A stretch of 64,000 nucleotides of DNA from NCBI GenBank assembly GCA_014925825.1, contig JACGCK010000013.1:186001-250000 (forward strand). Direction: 5' to 3'. Position numbers and translations under genes: made by a program. Positions 31,826-44,594 of the stretch are shown in pieces. The stretch's first letter is position 1. Every line of letters starts with the position of its first letter. The notes below the pieces were generated by a model, which saw nothing but the letters and a program-made list of their open reading frames with translations, made no database searches and was not told the DNA's origin. This stretch comes from Pholiota molesta (lineage: Eukaryota > Basidiomycota > Agaricomycetes > Agaricales > Strophariaceae).

Positions 31826-34800
31826 GGGCGCCGACGATGGGGCGGCGGTCTTGCAAGTCAAAGGCAAGAAATGGAATAAACAAACACACACAACACATGT
31901 TCTGAACCGACTCAGGGTCCATGCTCACCACCACCGCCCGCAACGGGCTCTGACTCGGACGGCCTCCAACAAAGCACCCTGGGCCGCGACCACCATGGCC
32001 GATATATGCGCAGTGGTCGCTACCGCATGCTTCGATATCTGCGCCGGATTTGCTCGATTTTGCGTCACTTCGTGCGTGCAATCACATCTAGGCGGCCGCG
32101 CGCCTAACTTATATGAACAGGGCATGGCTGCACGGAGGGCCTTTGTTGCTGTCCAATGTTCTGCAAATGTCGAAGAAGCCCAATACGCTTAGAGGACACC
32201 ATCCCCGAGCGAGAAAGCACGAGACGACCACCTCGGGATACGCAACCCAGCACACAGAATACGATGGGAGTCCCACCATCTTGATACCATCGCACTATCA
32301 ACTATCTCAGTACTATAGGTACGTCAACATTTTCAGGAGTTTGATATATCTGGCAATGTAATGATGCTGATTTTCTTTCGACAGTGTATACCTTTCAACT
32401 ATGTATCATTACCCACCATGTATTGATTTCAAGCTCTGCAATCATGACATCCATTCCCCGAGTTCGAACGCCACATCAAGTCGAATCCTGCCCCGATTTA
32501 TTCTGACTTTAATCTCGTGAAATTGTTGCCTGAACCCGAACCAATCCCACCGTACACCTGCGACCGGAATCCCTCAAGTTTAATCCGCAGATAAATTCCC
32601 CGGGTCGATTATCTCTCATTCGTGGCAAAGAACGAACGATGAACGTTGAACGTTGAACCTTCTATTCAAGGATGTGCCAGCCAAAATTCAGTGATTTGCG
32701 ATGTGGATGACGTCGGTGTTCATCCTCTCCTATTCCGACTGCTCCAAACTCTAACCAACGTCCGCTCAGATAGTACAACTTCGCTGCAACCAGTTCCAGT
32801 TGACAACCCGCTTGAATCAAGCAATTTCCTGCAACATCAGCCATTGATTTCGAATGGCAGATCCCTGTCGACTCTTATCAAGGAGTTCGTTCTAAAACTT
32901 CATCCCCGCCACAAGTTCATGGTATTGGGAAGCCAGCTCGACCATCTTACTGGCACAGCCAATCGATTTCCAGTCGCCCCTCGATGCCCCTCTGTCACAA
33001 GTTCAAAGGACCAGTGGACAGATAGATGATAGATGAGGCGTGCTGACGTCAGAAAAGGTTAACCAGCACTGAGCAGTGAAAACGCTATAATTTCGCTCCA
33101 CTTCCTATTCTGAGCTCACATGGGGTAGGACTTGGTATGAGATGATAGGAGAAGGACGATAGCTGAGTACACCCGTAGCCATTTGAATTGCCATTCATCT
33201 GCACCGCCGTTATCAAGCCAGAATTTTTCTTCGACTTGTTTTCCACGACAGAAGCTAAGCTTCGTAACGTCACCGTCTCCAATATTTTATCACGTCGTTC
33301 AGCGAAATTCCACGAACATATATCAATGCGATGTCATCCCACGCCCCTAGGAACATGCTCAGAACCTGCTAGCACCACCCTCACTTTCCTCGCTAGCGTC
33401 AACGCCACCCGATGAAGAAGCTGGTTCAGAAGCATCGTACTGCATTGAAGCACAACAGACAAGCACTCGAAGCTTCAGAGCCCGGTAAGGCTTGCACTAC
33501 TCCTAGTAATTCAAATCCACAGCACGCCACAACGACGCAAAGCCTCAAATAACCTGCTTGAGACTAGCGCCAGCACCAACTCCAGCACAAAGAAAGCAAA
33601 AAGCCAATCTACAAAACCTCTACCCTACCTCCTGGCCTCCGAAATCCAACCACAAAATCCTGAGATGCACCTTCGCCTTCTCCGAAGTGCAGAAGCACCA
33701 TACACTGCGCGTAATGGCACGAAATCCCAACGCCTGCACCTCCGAACGATTCGCACTGCGCATGCGCTTTGGGTGTCGGACGAAAGATTCTAACCGCGAA
33801 CGATTCAGAAACGCTTCAGAACGTACGCCCGACCGGGTGCGTGGCGTCTGCAATCCTTCGCGGGCCTTCTGCGAATCATGTTGCGGCGCATTTAGCGTTC
33901 CATTACTGTACTGAATGCTGAACGCACCTATTCACCAACATCGAGCCAGTCACTACCGTCCCATTGAATCCAACCTCAGTGTCGATCGCCTATCTCTATG
34001 CGCCCCGTTTGTGCTCGAGAAATACCATTGCTAGACAGAGCATAAGCCGGCGGAGCTGCAGCGATCGACTTCCATTTTCGCCCTGTTCAAGCCTTGTCCT
34101 TGTTGCTTCTAAACGTGGCTTTGAGTGCCGGAAGCGTCGTTCATCGGGCGAGTACACGTGTGTCGGTCACTCGACGTTCGGTGCTGAGCGTATGCAGAAG
34201 CGAGCTCGAGAAGCCCCCTGCCATGACGCGTCGTGACTCACCAGTATGGACATAATCCCTATCCTGTGCGAACCCGGTGTGCTGCTGAGTCCGCTTTGCA
34301 CCGCCATACCGTTGGACATTGGGTGCCTCGATATTCGTCATTGGCGTCATTTTCTCTAGACCAGCAATCATGTCAATAGCGTAGCAGAGTAGCCTCCGTG
34401 TCGCGCAATAGCCAGGCACAGATCGTCGATTTGCCAGGAGAGCCCTGAGAGCCATGATGCTACCGAGTTACTGCAGGAGTACAGGTTATCTGTGTGAAGG
34501 CGCATTCGCATCTTCCAGAGCTCGGATTTGGGATGTGAATCCATTTCCAGAGCTCTAATCCTCCAAACCTCCATTCTGGCAAATTGCAACCTCGGATTTC
34601 ACTTCATGTTTCTGTTTGGAGCAGCTATTGGGTTGCTACGATTGGAAGCAAATCCTTGTCCAGAGACGGCTTAGCGCTATCTTGTCTCGTCAGGACACGG
34701 CGATTGCGGGTGGCGCACTTGGTATTCGTGAAACTAGAAATTGTATTGAAATGGATTTACTGCGCCTTTAAGGACCTCATTAGACAGTACTAAGTGGTAG

Positions 34801-35396
34801 GACGACCACGATATTTTACTGAGGCCATATTACTTACCAACCACCACGCACCGAAAATCCGATATTTGAGCTCTAACGTCGTTCAATCTCCAACATAACA
34901 ACCAGTCTGCGTCAAGTTATTCTGGAATCCAATTAGACCAGAGGGAGTAATATATATCATAACTACCAAAAAACTAGGTTATACAGTCGGGAATACATAT
35001 CATGAAGCTTTCATCATGCGCAAAAGCAGGGTACTCGGAATAGAAAACAGCGACGAGGTAGGAGCAGGAGTAAAGAAAGGAGGCCGGTGGATGGATTTGG
35101 CATGTGTTGAGTAAAAATGACACGGCAACAAAAAATGTCCGAGACTATCCCTCGAATCTGCGTCTACCTCTAACATGTGCGTGCATGTATGTGTGTCAAA
35201 GGGGTATCCTCTGACTTTCACTGTCCAAATGGATGTGATGCCATAGCATCGATAACAAGAATGAAGAAGGGCGGAAGGGTGGCTGCACGCGCATTTCCCT
35301 TCCCCAACGTCGCAAGCTCGCTCCGAATTGCGGGCTACCGATCGTCGACGATCTCGAATTAGAACAACATAAAAGATGCGGCATACCATACCCCCT
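31826..35396. other. intergenic stretch upstream of SAC3, no supported gene
   Basis: Several ORFs of 60-130 codons exist on both strands, but most lack an ATG, have no recognisable motif and overlap each other. The longest (32646-33029, +) begins at TTG. A short ATG-started segment at 33412 (MKKLVQKHRTALKHNRQ) with a GTAAGG donor could be an exon but could not be extended. Confidence 0.45.
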
Positions 35397-38115
35397 TCAA
35401 CATTGTTGCCACATCTTGATAGAGTCACTACAAAGGGAAAATGTATAGCCTCAATGAGCACCCATCAATACAGACCAAAAACGGGCATGCACTTACATGA
35501 CGAGCGAGCGCGACGCGGGGTCCGACGTCGACCAGCTCGGGAGCCACTGGGTTCGGGCCTGCCAGAAATCACGCATAGCAGCTGGAGGAAGGTGGCAACA
35601 TTATCAGCCTTGAGTTCGTTCGGAGAGGCAGCATTGATCAGTCGACCAAGGAGAGGAGAAAGACTTACTATTCGACCCGTCTAGCCAAGGCTTTTCCGGC
35701 CCATCAGGGAACCATCCGTTCGTGCCTCCTACTGCAACATTCAAGATGAGGTAGAACGCTGATAAAAGAATTTGAGAATGAGCATCTTCTGTTATGAATA
35801 TGAATTGAAATCGAGTCTTACATTGGTCGAAAGGTGCTGCGTTCGACCCGTTGACCCAAGGGTTCGTCAGGATGACGGCCTCGGACCCGTTTTGCACGAC
35901 GCCCGGAAAATCTCCGCGCTTGAAGAAACTCTCGTCGAATTTCATCTGAAGCATGTGGTGCAGGCGCGAGTCGACGTATATCCGCCTACATAGACAAAGG
36001 AAGAATCACGAATCATCATCAGCAATTCGTACGATCAAACAACAAATCAAGCAGAATAAAAACGGGAACAAAAAAAGTACCACGAGAAGACCCTCACAAT
36101 GACTAAGGCAGAAAGAAAATAGGTCCCGACACTCACATGAAACTTTCATCCCACTCCAGCGCGTACGTGTGGAAGTCCTGGTCCCAGCCGCCTCGGCGCA
36201 AAAACCACCATCCAAACGTCTTCGACACAGCGTTGAGCCATGTGACTGGACCCCAATTCAGCGAACCTCGGACGTAGTTCGAGCCCCTGTAGCACAAAAT
36301 AGCCACAAATCAGTATCTCGTTCGTATTCAGTCTGCTCATCGAGGCGCCACTGAACGGCGCCCCAAGAAGAGACAAGGTGGAAGAAGAACGCACTGCTTG
36401 GGATAGCTTGGTCCGTTTCCACGTGCTTCCATGATATCAATTTCGCCTGGGGGTGGGATTGTACGTCAGCATACCGCAGCGGCGTCGCAGAGGATCCGGA
36501 AGAAGGTTAGAATAGCGGATGGAGAAGAAGATCGTTGTAAAATGAAATCCATTGCACAAAAAGGCAAATGTAATAAACGAAGTCAATGAGCGAACGGATG
36601 AATGCTCACCGCTTATCGGCCACGGTCCGTATGTGTTGTCTACAGGCAACATCCAAATCGCAGGCCAGAGCTAAGTATATCCAATGAATTACAATCGGCC
36701 TCCACGACGGCAACGCATGGAATAATTGCTCACCCAGTCACTATGAAAATAAATGCGAGATCACTATAATGAATCTGACAACATGGGATATGTATGAGAC
36801 ATACCCGGTTGGAATCTTGGCTCGCACTTCGACACGACCGTATCGAATGCTTGCTGTTTTGCGCGTACTGATACGGGCACTCTGGACGGGGTTGATGATT
36901 GCGCCCGTAGTGTCGTTGCTGACTGCCGAACAAGCTTGTGTATAGGCGTCGATGTCGAAACCTTGGTCGGAACCGATGGCACTTGAGTTGAGGGGCAGAG
37001 TGGGATGGGCGGAGGTGTAAGAGATACCCTGCGTGATGTTATACGTGCAGTCTGTGATGTTGAATATGGAGCCATTTAGAATAGCGCTTTGTCCAATGAC
37101 ATCGGAAGTAAGCGTCGGCGTAATGTACAAGAAGCCATCCTTGACGTAGGAGTTGTTTTCTGACGATGTAGTCATTTCAAACTCTCCATTTCTATAAAAA
37201 TGTCAAATTTTCGGTAAAAAGGATGTGAAATCTGCAAGACATACCCGAAGCCACTCATATCGACCTCCCGAAAGAACTTGCCATTGTCTCCAAAGATCCC
37301 GTCCTCAGAACTGAAATCCTCGTCCAGAACGGGGCACAAATTTCCAGACAGCAGCGACACGTCTTTCCAGCCCAAAAAGCAGCGCAGGACGCCGCAGCCA
37401 ACGCCAATCAGCATCGCGCCGTAGGTGATCAAGTACGCCAGGCGGTTGTACGGATCACGTGTCTGGATCCATGGTTTTTGCAGGCTCGTCGCCGGTGTGA
37501 GCATCGTCGACTTGGGCCGCTCGCGCTCTATCTTCACCTCGGAGGGCTGCACGGAGCTGTACATTGTGAGCGGCCGCGTGCGTGGCGACGCGAACGCCTC
37601 GCGCGAACGAGATGAAAGCGGCCTCGCGGAGTTCGTGGTCGAGTTGTTGTAGAAGTAGGACCCATTTCGCGTGAGGTCAGCAACGCTCGTCGAGGTGGAC
37701 GTTATGCCGCTGCGGGGCGTGCTGACATCTGGGAATGGATAGTCATGGCCGCCGTTCGCACTGAGGGGCGCTGGCGACGTCCCAGGCGTCTGGTCGGGCG
37801 TGTAGAAGGCGTGGTTTGTGAAAGACGTGAACGGGTTCTGGGCGGGTATCGAGAACGTGAGACTGCGGGGTGTTATCGGTGGAGAGTCATGCGCGGATAT
37901 GTTGTTACTTGACGCTGTCCTCGAGTGCTGCGAAAGTCTGTTGGTATCATTATCCGCATCAGATGCGCCGTCGCCGATGGCGAATTTGGGTTGGGGTGGG
38001 GAGAGCTTCTCCTCAGCGGGACTGGAGGTGGAGCCATTGTCAAACTTGCAGAATAAGGCCGTATTCGATGCGCAGAGAACAAGCGAGCCTTGTAAGCCGG
38101 AATCAGAGATGCTTG
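35397..38115 (-). CDS. KRE6: KRE6/SKN1-type GH16 protein for cell-wall beta-1,6-glucan
   Basis: Type II membrane protein of the secretory pathway, needed in yeasts for beta-1,6-glucan assembly. A long Ser/Pro/Asn-rich cytoplasmic N-terminus (PRSLTFSIPAQNPFTSFTN, SARPLSSRSREAF) precedes one membrane segment (LAYLITYGAMLIGVGCGVL). The GH16 fold follows: FREVDMSGFG, FLYITPTLTSD, SIRYGRVEVRAKIPTG, the catalytic ExDxxE in EIDIMEARGN (split by an intron just before GEI), GSLNWGPVTW, HTYALEWDESFM, VAVGGTNGWFPDG. It ends with the family's C-terminal signature (DSIKMWQQC). Stop at 35397-35399. The open frame extends upstream of the ATG at 37564 to about 38115, so the true start is further 5', in an exon I could not fix. 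At least seven short introns are present. Confidence 0.92.
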
Positions 38116-40690
38116 ATTATAAGAGCGTCTTCAGCCGCTGTGATAACATCACCGACTGTACCAGTCCCTGCTGTCGAAATTCTTTCTGGTACCTGGTCAG
38201 CTTCATTGAGCCCCGGATGTGAGAATAGATCTAGCATCCATATCTGCTTCTTTCCTAGAGTTCCTTGGGATTCCATTCAGATTGCCGCACCCAATTTGCG
38301 TGCATCCGTGAGACACGACGCATCCGCTGTGTCTGTCCAGATTCCCATCGGAAGGCTCGAGCAGAATGTCAGTTATCCTAGTCATCAAGCGACGACGGAA
38401 CAAAAATCGCGACATATTTCACTGCCTTGGTCTGCGTTTGAAATGCGTGGCCAGAGATCGGCTTTGCGTGGACAGCAATACATACAGTATTTAGACCGAA
38501 GGAAATGAAGGGGTCCATAACAAGAGATCATAGACCATAGATAGCCCTCTCGATAGACAGGCCTTGGGAAGATTTGCTCGCCAACGCCTGCTTCTCCATT
38601 TGCAGAATATGTTATTCGCGTGCTGCACGGAAGAATCGACCAGTCTTGACGTGAAATCACAACAACTGATCGACACATGCCCTATTCAAGGCAGTGATGT
38701 CCAATAGCCAGCTACAAAGCCAATCCTAGGTATCAGACACAGATCGCAACTACTGTTGCAACGACGCCTCATTTCTTGAAAACGATATACCCCGTCCCAT
38801 GTAGAGTGATATGACCCACTAGAACTTCTAGTGGACAACGCACCCAGCTGCCGAGAGGCGCAGAAAGACCGCACTGGTAGTGTTATCATGGAGGCATGAT
38901 ACCTGCGATGCACGTTTGTTGTTGTTCCGCCATCCACGACACTGTTTGTTCTGGGCCTGTTCATGTCGCAAAATTAAAAGAACGTATGGCGCAAGAAAGC
39001 ATATTCTCAAAAATTTACATTGTCGCAGTGCCTCATGCGCCAGGGCCAAAACCTTTGTAGAGCGCCAGAGATCATGGCAGAACGGCAGGTACGGTCTTTC
39101 AAACGCACGACAGAACTGTGATCCAGACCTCCAGCCCGGGCAGGCGAAGAAAAAAGATCCTAGGAATCGGAAAGCCCTCTCAGCCATTGGCAGCGAGCCA
39201 GCCAGTCATCCAGAAATTCCCAGCACTTGACATAACATCTTCATTGTGTGTTCAACCCTATGAGATTTGATGGGGATTTTGGAAGGCGTCCGCGGGGATT
39301 CTCGCCTCGGGTTCGGCTACGGGAGATTACAAAGGAAGGGCACGGAAGCACAGAGCGTTTGGGCAGCCAGTCTATGGGATGGGAATGCGAGCGGTGATAG
39401 AACTATTAGAAGTACCCATCTCGATTGGAAATAGATTGATGCGAATATGCTCAAGGTGATGATAGCCTGTCCTGGGAAACCGCTGTCCTCGCTTCGCCCA
39501 GAGCGCAAGTCGACAAATTTACACGTTTCTCGACGTATATCCAGTTCGTAAGTCCTCCTACGGCGGCGGGGTGTGCACAAGTAGCAGCCTATGTGGTTAG
39601 GGATGGAGAAGGAAAAAATGACATGGCCACTGCCAGCGACACTCCGCTGAAGGTGCGTCACGCCTAAACGCCCTTGCCATACATGCGCAAATACGATTAT
39701 CACCAAACGTGAGATAAAAATAGACAACTGACAGCCATATCCGCCACTGAGTCAGTGGGTATCTACATAGAGGATAAGGGCTGCACACAGCGCAGAAAAA
39801 GAGAAGAAAACATCGAGGTATCGTAATAAAATTACATCCAATTGCAGTGGATCTGCGGTTGATCTGCGGCAAGGACGATAAGATTGATATCGCTTGCGAT
39901 CATCCTGTCGAGAGTTTTCAAGGATGGAATCTTATAGATCTTTTCTGGAGATAAATCCTGTATCTTACACAAGGTACTGACTGGTACTGACCAGATAATC
40001 AGTTCATGCAGGCGCCCTTGAGTCAACACTTTATAAAAAGCCTGACATAATGAAACATTTAGCCCGCTATTCATTTCTCTACTGGCCGGCGAACTGCGTT
40101 AGTTTATAGAACTGACTTCGCTGACATTGAGAGAATTTATAAAAAAGCCCAAGGTTCCTGCCTTTCTCTGAAGATCGGTGGGGCGGCGCGCTTAAGCGAA
40201 GCTGATTTAATATGCAGCTTGCAATTGCCTAGCGAACACATCGTACGACTACGGATTAAACGCCCTAAAGTTCGTAGGCATTCACTAGACCTTATAGATG
40301 GAAGTAACACTTCCTCACCAGATTCCCCTTTTCCTGTCTGCTCCGAGTGTCACCATTTTCGAGATGTCGTTGACATTAAAACTGATCCTCCAAAACCACA
40401 GAGTATGAGTATGTAGCCCCATCCCGTGTTCTGAATTACTAGTTCATCCGCTCTCCGACTCGCCGTCGGGATAATCATATAATGACTTGCACCCCGAGTA
40501 GCCATTCAAATGACTTCATCATAACGAAACTATATCATCATCACCCAGTACTTAAGTAACTACTTATCATCATCATCGTCATTTAATTCAAACACGATCT
40601 AACCAAGAGTACATAATAAAGAACGCAAAGAAGCCCATGCTAATCAGCCTGCAAATCCTGTTTTCGGGCCTGTTCCGCTTTTGAGTTATG

Positions 40691-40725
40691 TACATACATA
40701 CATACATACTTACTTACTTACTTAC
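40691..40725. repeat. microsatellite (TACA)n then (TACT)n
   Basis: Four to five TACA units run directly into about five TACT units. This is a compound tetranucleotide repeat in non-coding DNA. Confidence 0.9.
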
Positions 40726-41565
40726 CCACCATACCCGCGCCGTGTTATACTTACATAGTGCCGCCGACCCCTACTACCATCCGCGCGGGAGTACAAGAAT
40801 TAAACGGTTATCAATAATTGAACCCGCCATCGCAAATAAACATAAACTACACGCGGATATGTTCACTTCCTGGTCTCCGACGCCCGTCAGGCTTCAGCAT
40901 TCTGATTTGAAGAAAGCGCTTATTTCGAGTCGTCGGAATCCCAGCCCGCCTCCGTGCTCCAGCCTGAGTAATATATGCAAGACCCGCGCTCCGTCCGCCA
41001 GTAGTAAGTAGGAGTGCGACCAAAAACGGAATGTAGGTCTGCGACGGCTTCGAATCACGCCTCGAAGTTTCCGCGCACGCTATAGGCGGAATCACGGTGT
41101 TCTTAGTGTTCTCTTATTTTATCTTCTTCCGAGACAGCAAAGGACAGAAAGACAGTCAAGCCCGGCTCAATATAGGCCGTAAGTAGGCCATGTGCATGGA
41201 CCTGTCCAGGCTAATGATCCCCCATCCATATCGTGATGGATTGTTCGAAAGGCACGCTGTTTTACTGGTTTAGCATTCTGGATACTCCACGGTATAGACG
41301 TCGTCTATTATGATTCGCCAGACGCTATCTATGGACAAAGTAGTGCTTATATAGCTGATGGTCACTCCCAAAGTCACCAAAATAGTGCAATCTATGCTTT
41401 GGCCTTTGTGCCAGTGATAGAACTAACAGTAATACAAGCCTTAACAAGCGCGATAGAGCCTGACAGAACTTATCATCATTCCACCGCGTGTTGTTTATGC
41501 GCAATCTCGCATACAGCGCATGCCCACGCCCGCTCACAATAGTGGCAGGTTCCATACGATGGGTG

Positions 41566-41607
41566 TCTATCCATCCATCTTTCTATCCATCTTTCTATCT
41601 ATCTATC
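41566..41607. repeat. microsatellite (ATCC/ATCT)n
   Basis: Imperfect ATCC, TTCT and ATCT tetranucleotide units in non-coding DNA. Confidence 0.85.
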
Positions 41608-42054
41608 GCATTCAGGGGAACGACGGGAGGAAGATAACAGACGCAGAGACCCAGCCCCTAGGCACTACGGATAAGGCACATACCGTCGCCTCAGGTTCTC
41701 GCGATGCGAATCCTCCATCGCATCAATTCCCTTCGCAGCGAGGCAGGCAAACACTCTCGTATCATTACAATAGGCATGATAAGACGGTATGAATGTTTGC
41801 GTCCGGTACTCTCGCTCTGCGGCGGCTCCGAGGATGAGGGAGGCGCTTCCTGCGATTGGGAAAAATTTCTCTCCTTCTCTGTGTACCTAGGGAGTTGGCA
41901 TCCGCCAACGATCCGCGGGTCATTCGATTTTTGAAAGAAGAAGTGAACGCTGTACGCCGTGTATGTACTATGAACGATAGAGCTAGCGAGATAAGATAAG
42001 GATAAGAGTGGTATTCGCACAACATAACTCTATAGAAGAGCGTCGGGACGCGTT

Positions 42055-42078
42055 GGATGTGGATGTGGATGTGGATGT
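42055..42078. repeat. tandem hexamer (GGATGT)x4
   Basis: Four perfect copies of GGATGT. On the other strand it reads ACATCC. It is internal and short, so it is not a telomere tract. Confidence 0.9.
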
Positions 42079-44594
42079 AAATAGGAAGCACACTTAGACT
42101 AGCTGGAAGCCCAGCGCCACGCGTGGGATGGCGAATTCAGGGTGAACAATTGGGGTTGACAGACAGAACAGAACAATGCGCCGCGGCACTTGCGTTCGAC
42201 TCCACCGACGTTCCCGACTATCCGAAGGGGTGCATGCATGCATACATACCGTGCTTCTTGCGTCGCATCTGCATACATTGTACAATTTTAGGCGCCTGGT
42301 GTCGTCATTATTAGCTTCGCCGCCGTGGCGGCGGTGTGAACAGCGTCGCTTTGTAGGATCAGCCGGATTATCGAAGTCGCAAGGTCGTTGGGAGCAGGTA
42401 TGAGATTTGGGTAACACACCGTTCGGATTCTGGGGATCGTTTTTAGCTTTTCTATTTTTCTTGTAACTTGTGAGCGGCGACTGCAAACCGAAATTAGCGA
42501 ACACGACGATCCTGGAAGTGCGGAATTAGTCGTAAATACAGAGACAGAACCCTCATTTGGGCCCACTTACAGAAGGTGTGTTCATTGTGCGTTCATCAGT
42601 GGAATTCGAAGACGTCTTGGTTGTTCGGGGATGCAGAGGATGCCTGTATCCAGCGCGAAAGATGTGTGTGTGTCTGCCCATAATAATAGTTATCAGAAGC
42701 AACATAGATCCCAACCTGCGCGCCTGCAGACGGTGGTCTGTCTTTCATCACGTCGTCGGACATCACGATAGCCCGAGTGGATGGCATATCGCCGCATTAT
42801 TTCTTGGGCAGAGACACGTTGCTGGTTTATCTGTTCAGACTCCAGAGTGGGATCTTATGAAATCGTAGATGGAGACGAGACAGGCGGAATATTACTCACT
42901 ACATAGAACGAAGATGAAGACAATTAATAACGCCTCAATACATGTGTTGCAATCGTGATCTCCAGTGGCACAACGTTTAGGTTTTTTTTTCGCGGCATTT
43001 GCTCCGGTGCGATAACCCACTGTGTATTATCATCCCGCCTCTTTATCCGCGATCCTTGAGACCAGTGGGACTAGCAGATACATAGCATACCCGCCCTTCC
43101 GCCTGCGGGCGAACGCCAGCGCAATGGACTGCTCGAGATATAACCGTCGCATCACGGCAGCGAGCACTGAAGCCTGAAGGCACTGCCTGTTTAAGCATTT
43201 CCATTATTGTGATGTGTGCGATCATGATCAGACGAATCCAGCCGCCACAATTTGACCACAGCAAGAGTGGCAGGACGGCGTACGGGCGCTAGCTACTGCC
43301 GTCGGCAGACGTCACAGGCCCAAGCAGGGCGCCTGCCATATTAGCAATTACATGACCCGACCGACGTCGGGCAAGGTTGGGTGATTGGTGGGGGTGTTAC
43401 TAATACCTGGAAGGAGTCAAAACGCGTAAATGAGTAACAGGAACAGGGCGTCTTTTTTTTCTTGTTTCTTTTAAGCTGAGCGCGTGTGTTGAGGTGCTGC
43501 GGACGCTTAGCGTCCAGCGCGCTGCCTGCCGCTATGCACTCACTGAGGATGGACAGAGGATGGTTTTGACAAAGCACGCTCGGAAACAACCGATCGGGCA
43601 CCGAAGGAGATCTGGTAACGGTAATGGCAAGTAGGGACAAACAGCCTGCAACGCTGGCCGTGGATTGATGAGATCGCCTTGCAGTCACACGTCCATGTCA
43701 AGCTTGCCTTGCGACAAAGTGCCCACTTGGTTCCTTCTGTTGGGAATCCCATTCTGACGGCAGAAATCCTTTGTTTTGCGGTGCACGGAACCCCAGTTCT
43801 CGGGCTTATCTCAAATTTCGACGTTGCCAGTACTTTTGACGCTAGTGGTGTTGCGCTTTGAAGAGACGTGTCAATGGTCGTTCCTTGCCTTGTCTCTTGC
43901 GATGCGATGCGTTGTAATGCAGAGGCATTCTGTGTGAGCTGGGATGTGATCCTGGCCTGTCAGATCTAGCAGATGCGCCTCAATCTGCTGCTGGACAATA
44001 CACTCGCGGGTGGGGGCCGATTTGAACGAGCACTCCTGTGTGGCAATTGCATGCAAACCAGCATGAAATGGTGGCTCGGACGAAGATCTAAAGTTATACA
44101 TTGTACAATACCTCGGGGAGGATTACGCTTTCGCTGGCTGTCGCTTCGATGCTTCGTTTGCTTGGATTTCTTGTGAATATCTCACGGATTGCAGGGAAGC
44201 TTCTGGGGAGGATCCCCCTGGGTGCGAAGATTTATTTTTGCAGCGTGTACGGGTCATTTTATAATCCGATCAGCAGTGGACGGAATGCGGTAGAGGAACA
44301 TATGTTGCCGAAGGAATATTCTTCCTTTCGACACCTTATTCCGACAGCTAGTTCCTCCTTTCATATAACCGCCTCTTGCGGAACCTCCGGGATCTCTGCT
44401 CCAAATCTGCACTCATCACACATCGGGCTCGGAATTACTCAAGAATGATAACGCCTGATTCCATCCACACCTGTACCATTCTCTTTTATACTCCCAAGCC
44501 CTCCCTCCGTCCCTTGGGACTTGCAGGTGACCGACTCTACTCTACGCTCCGGCTTTTCTTTCTTTCTTGCCACCGTAATTAGACAGTCTGCCCC

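Larger units (their letters stand above)
38116..44594. other. 6.5-kb gene-poor stretch with microsatellites
   Basis: I find no conserved protein motif, tRNA or transposon end on either strand. Frames up to 212 codons are unsupported and partly antisense to the KRE6 N-terminal region. It contains simple repeats (TACA/TACT at 40691-40725, ATCT/ATCC at 41566-41607, GGATGT at 42055-42078). The right end must contain the promoter of the glycosyltransferase gene; GGGACTTGCAGGTGACC precedes it by about 80 bp. Confidence 0.5.

Noticed and set aside
32646..33029. 127-codon open frame in the SAC3 upstream region
   Set aside because: It begins with TTG, has no recognisable motif and no intron signals.
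37818..38508. Plus-strand frames of 134 and 212 codons near the KRE6 start
   Set aside because: They are antisense to the Ser/Pro-rich N-terminal coding region of the GH16 gene and have no motif.
40691..42078. Short tandem repeats that could suggest a CRISPR array or telomere tract
   Set aside because: They are simple microsatellites of 4-6-bp units without spacers, and are internal.
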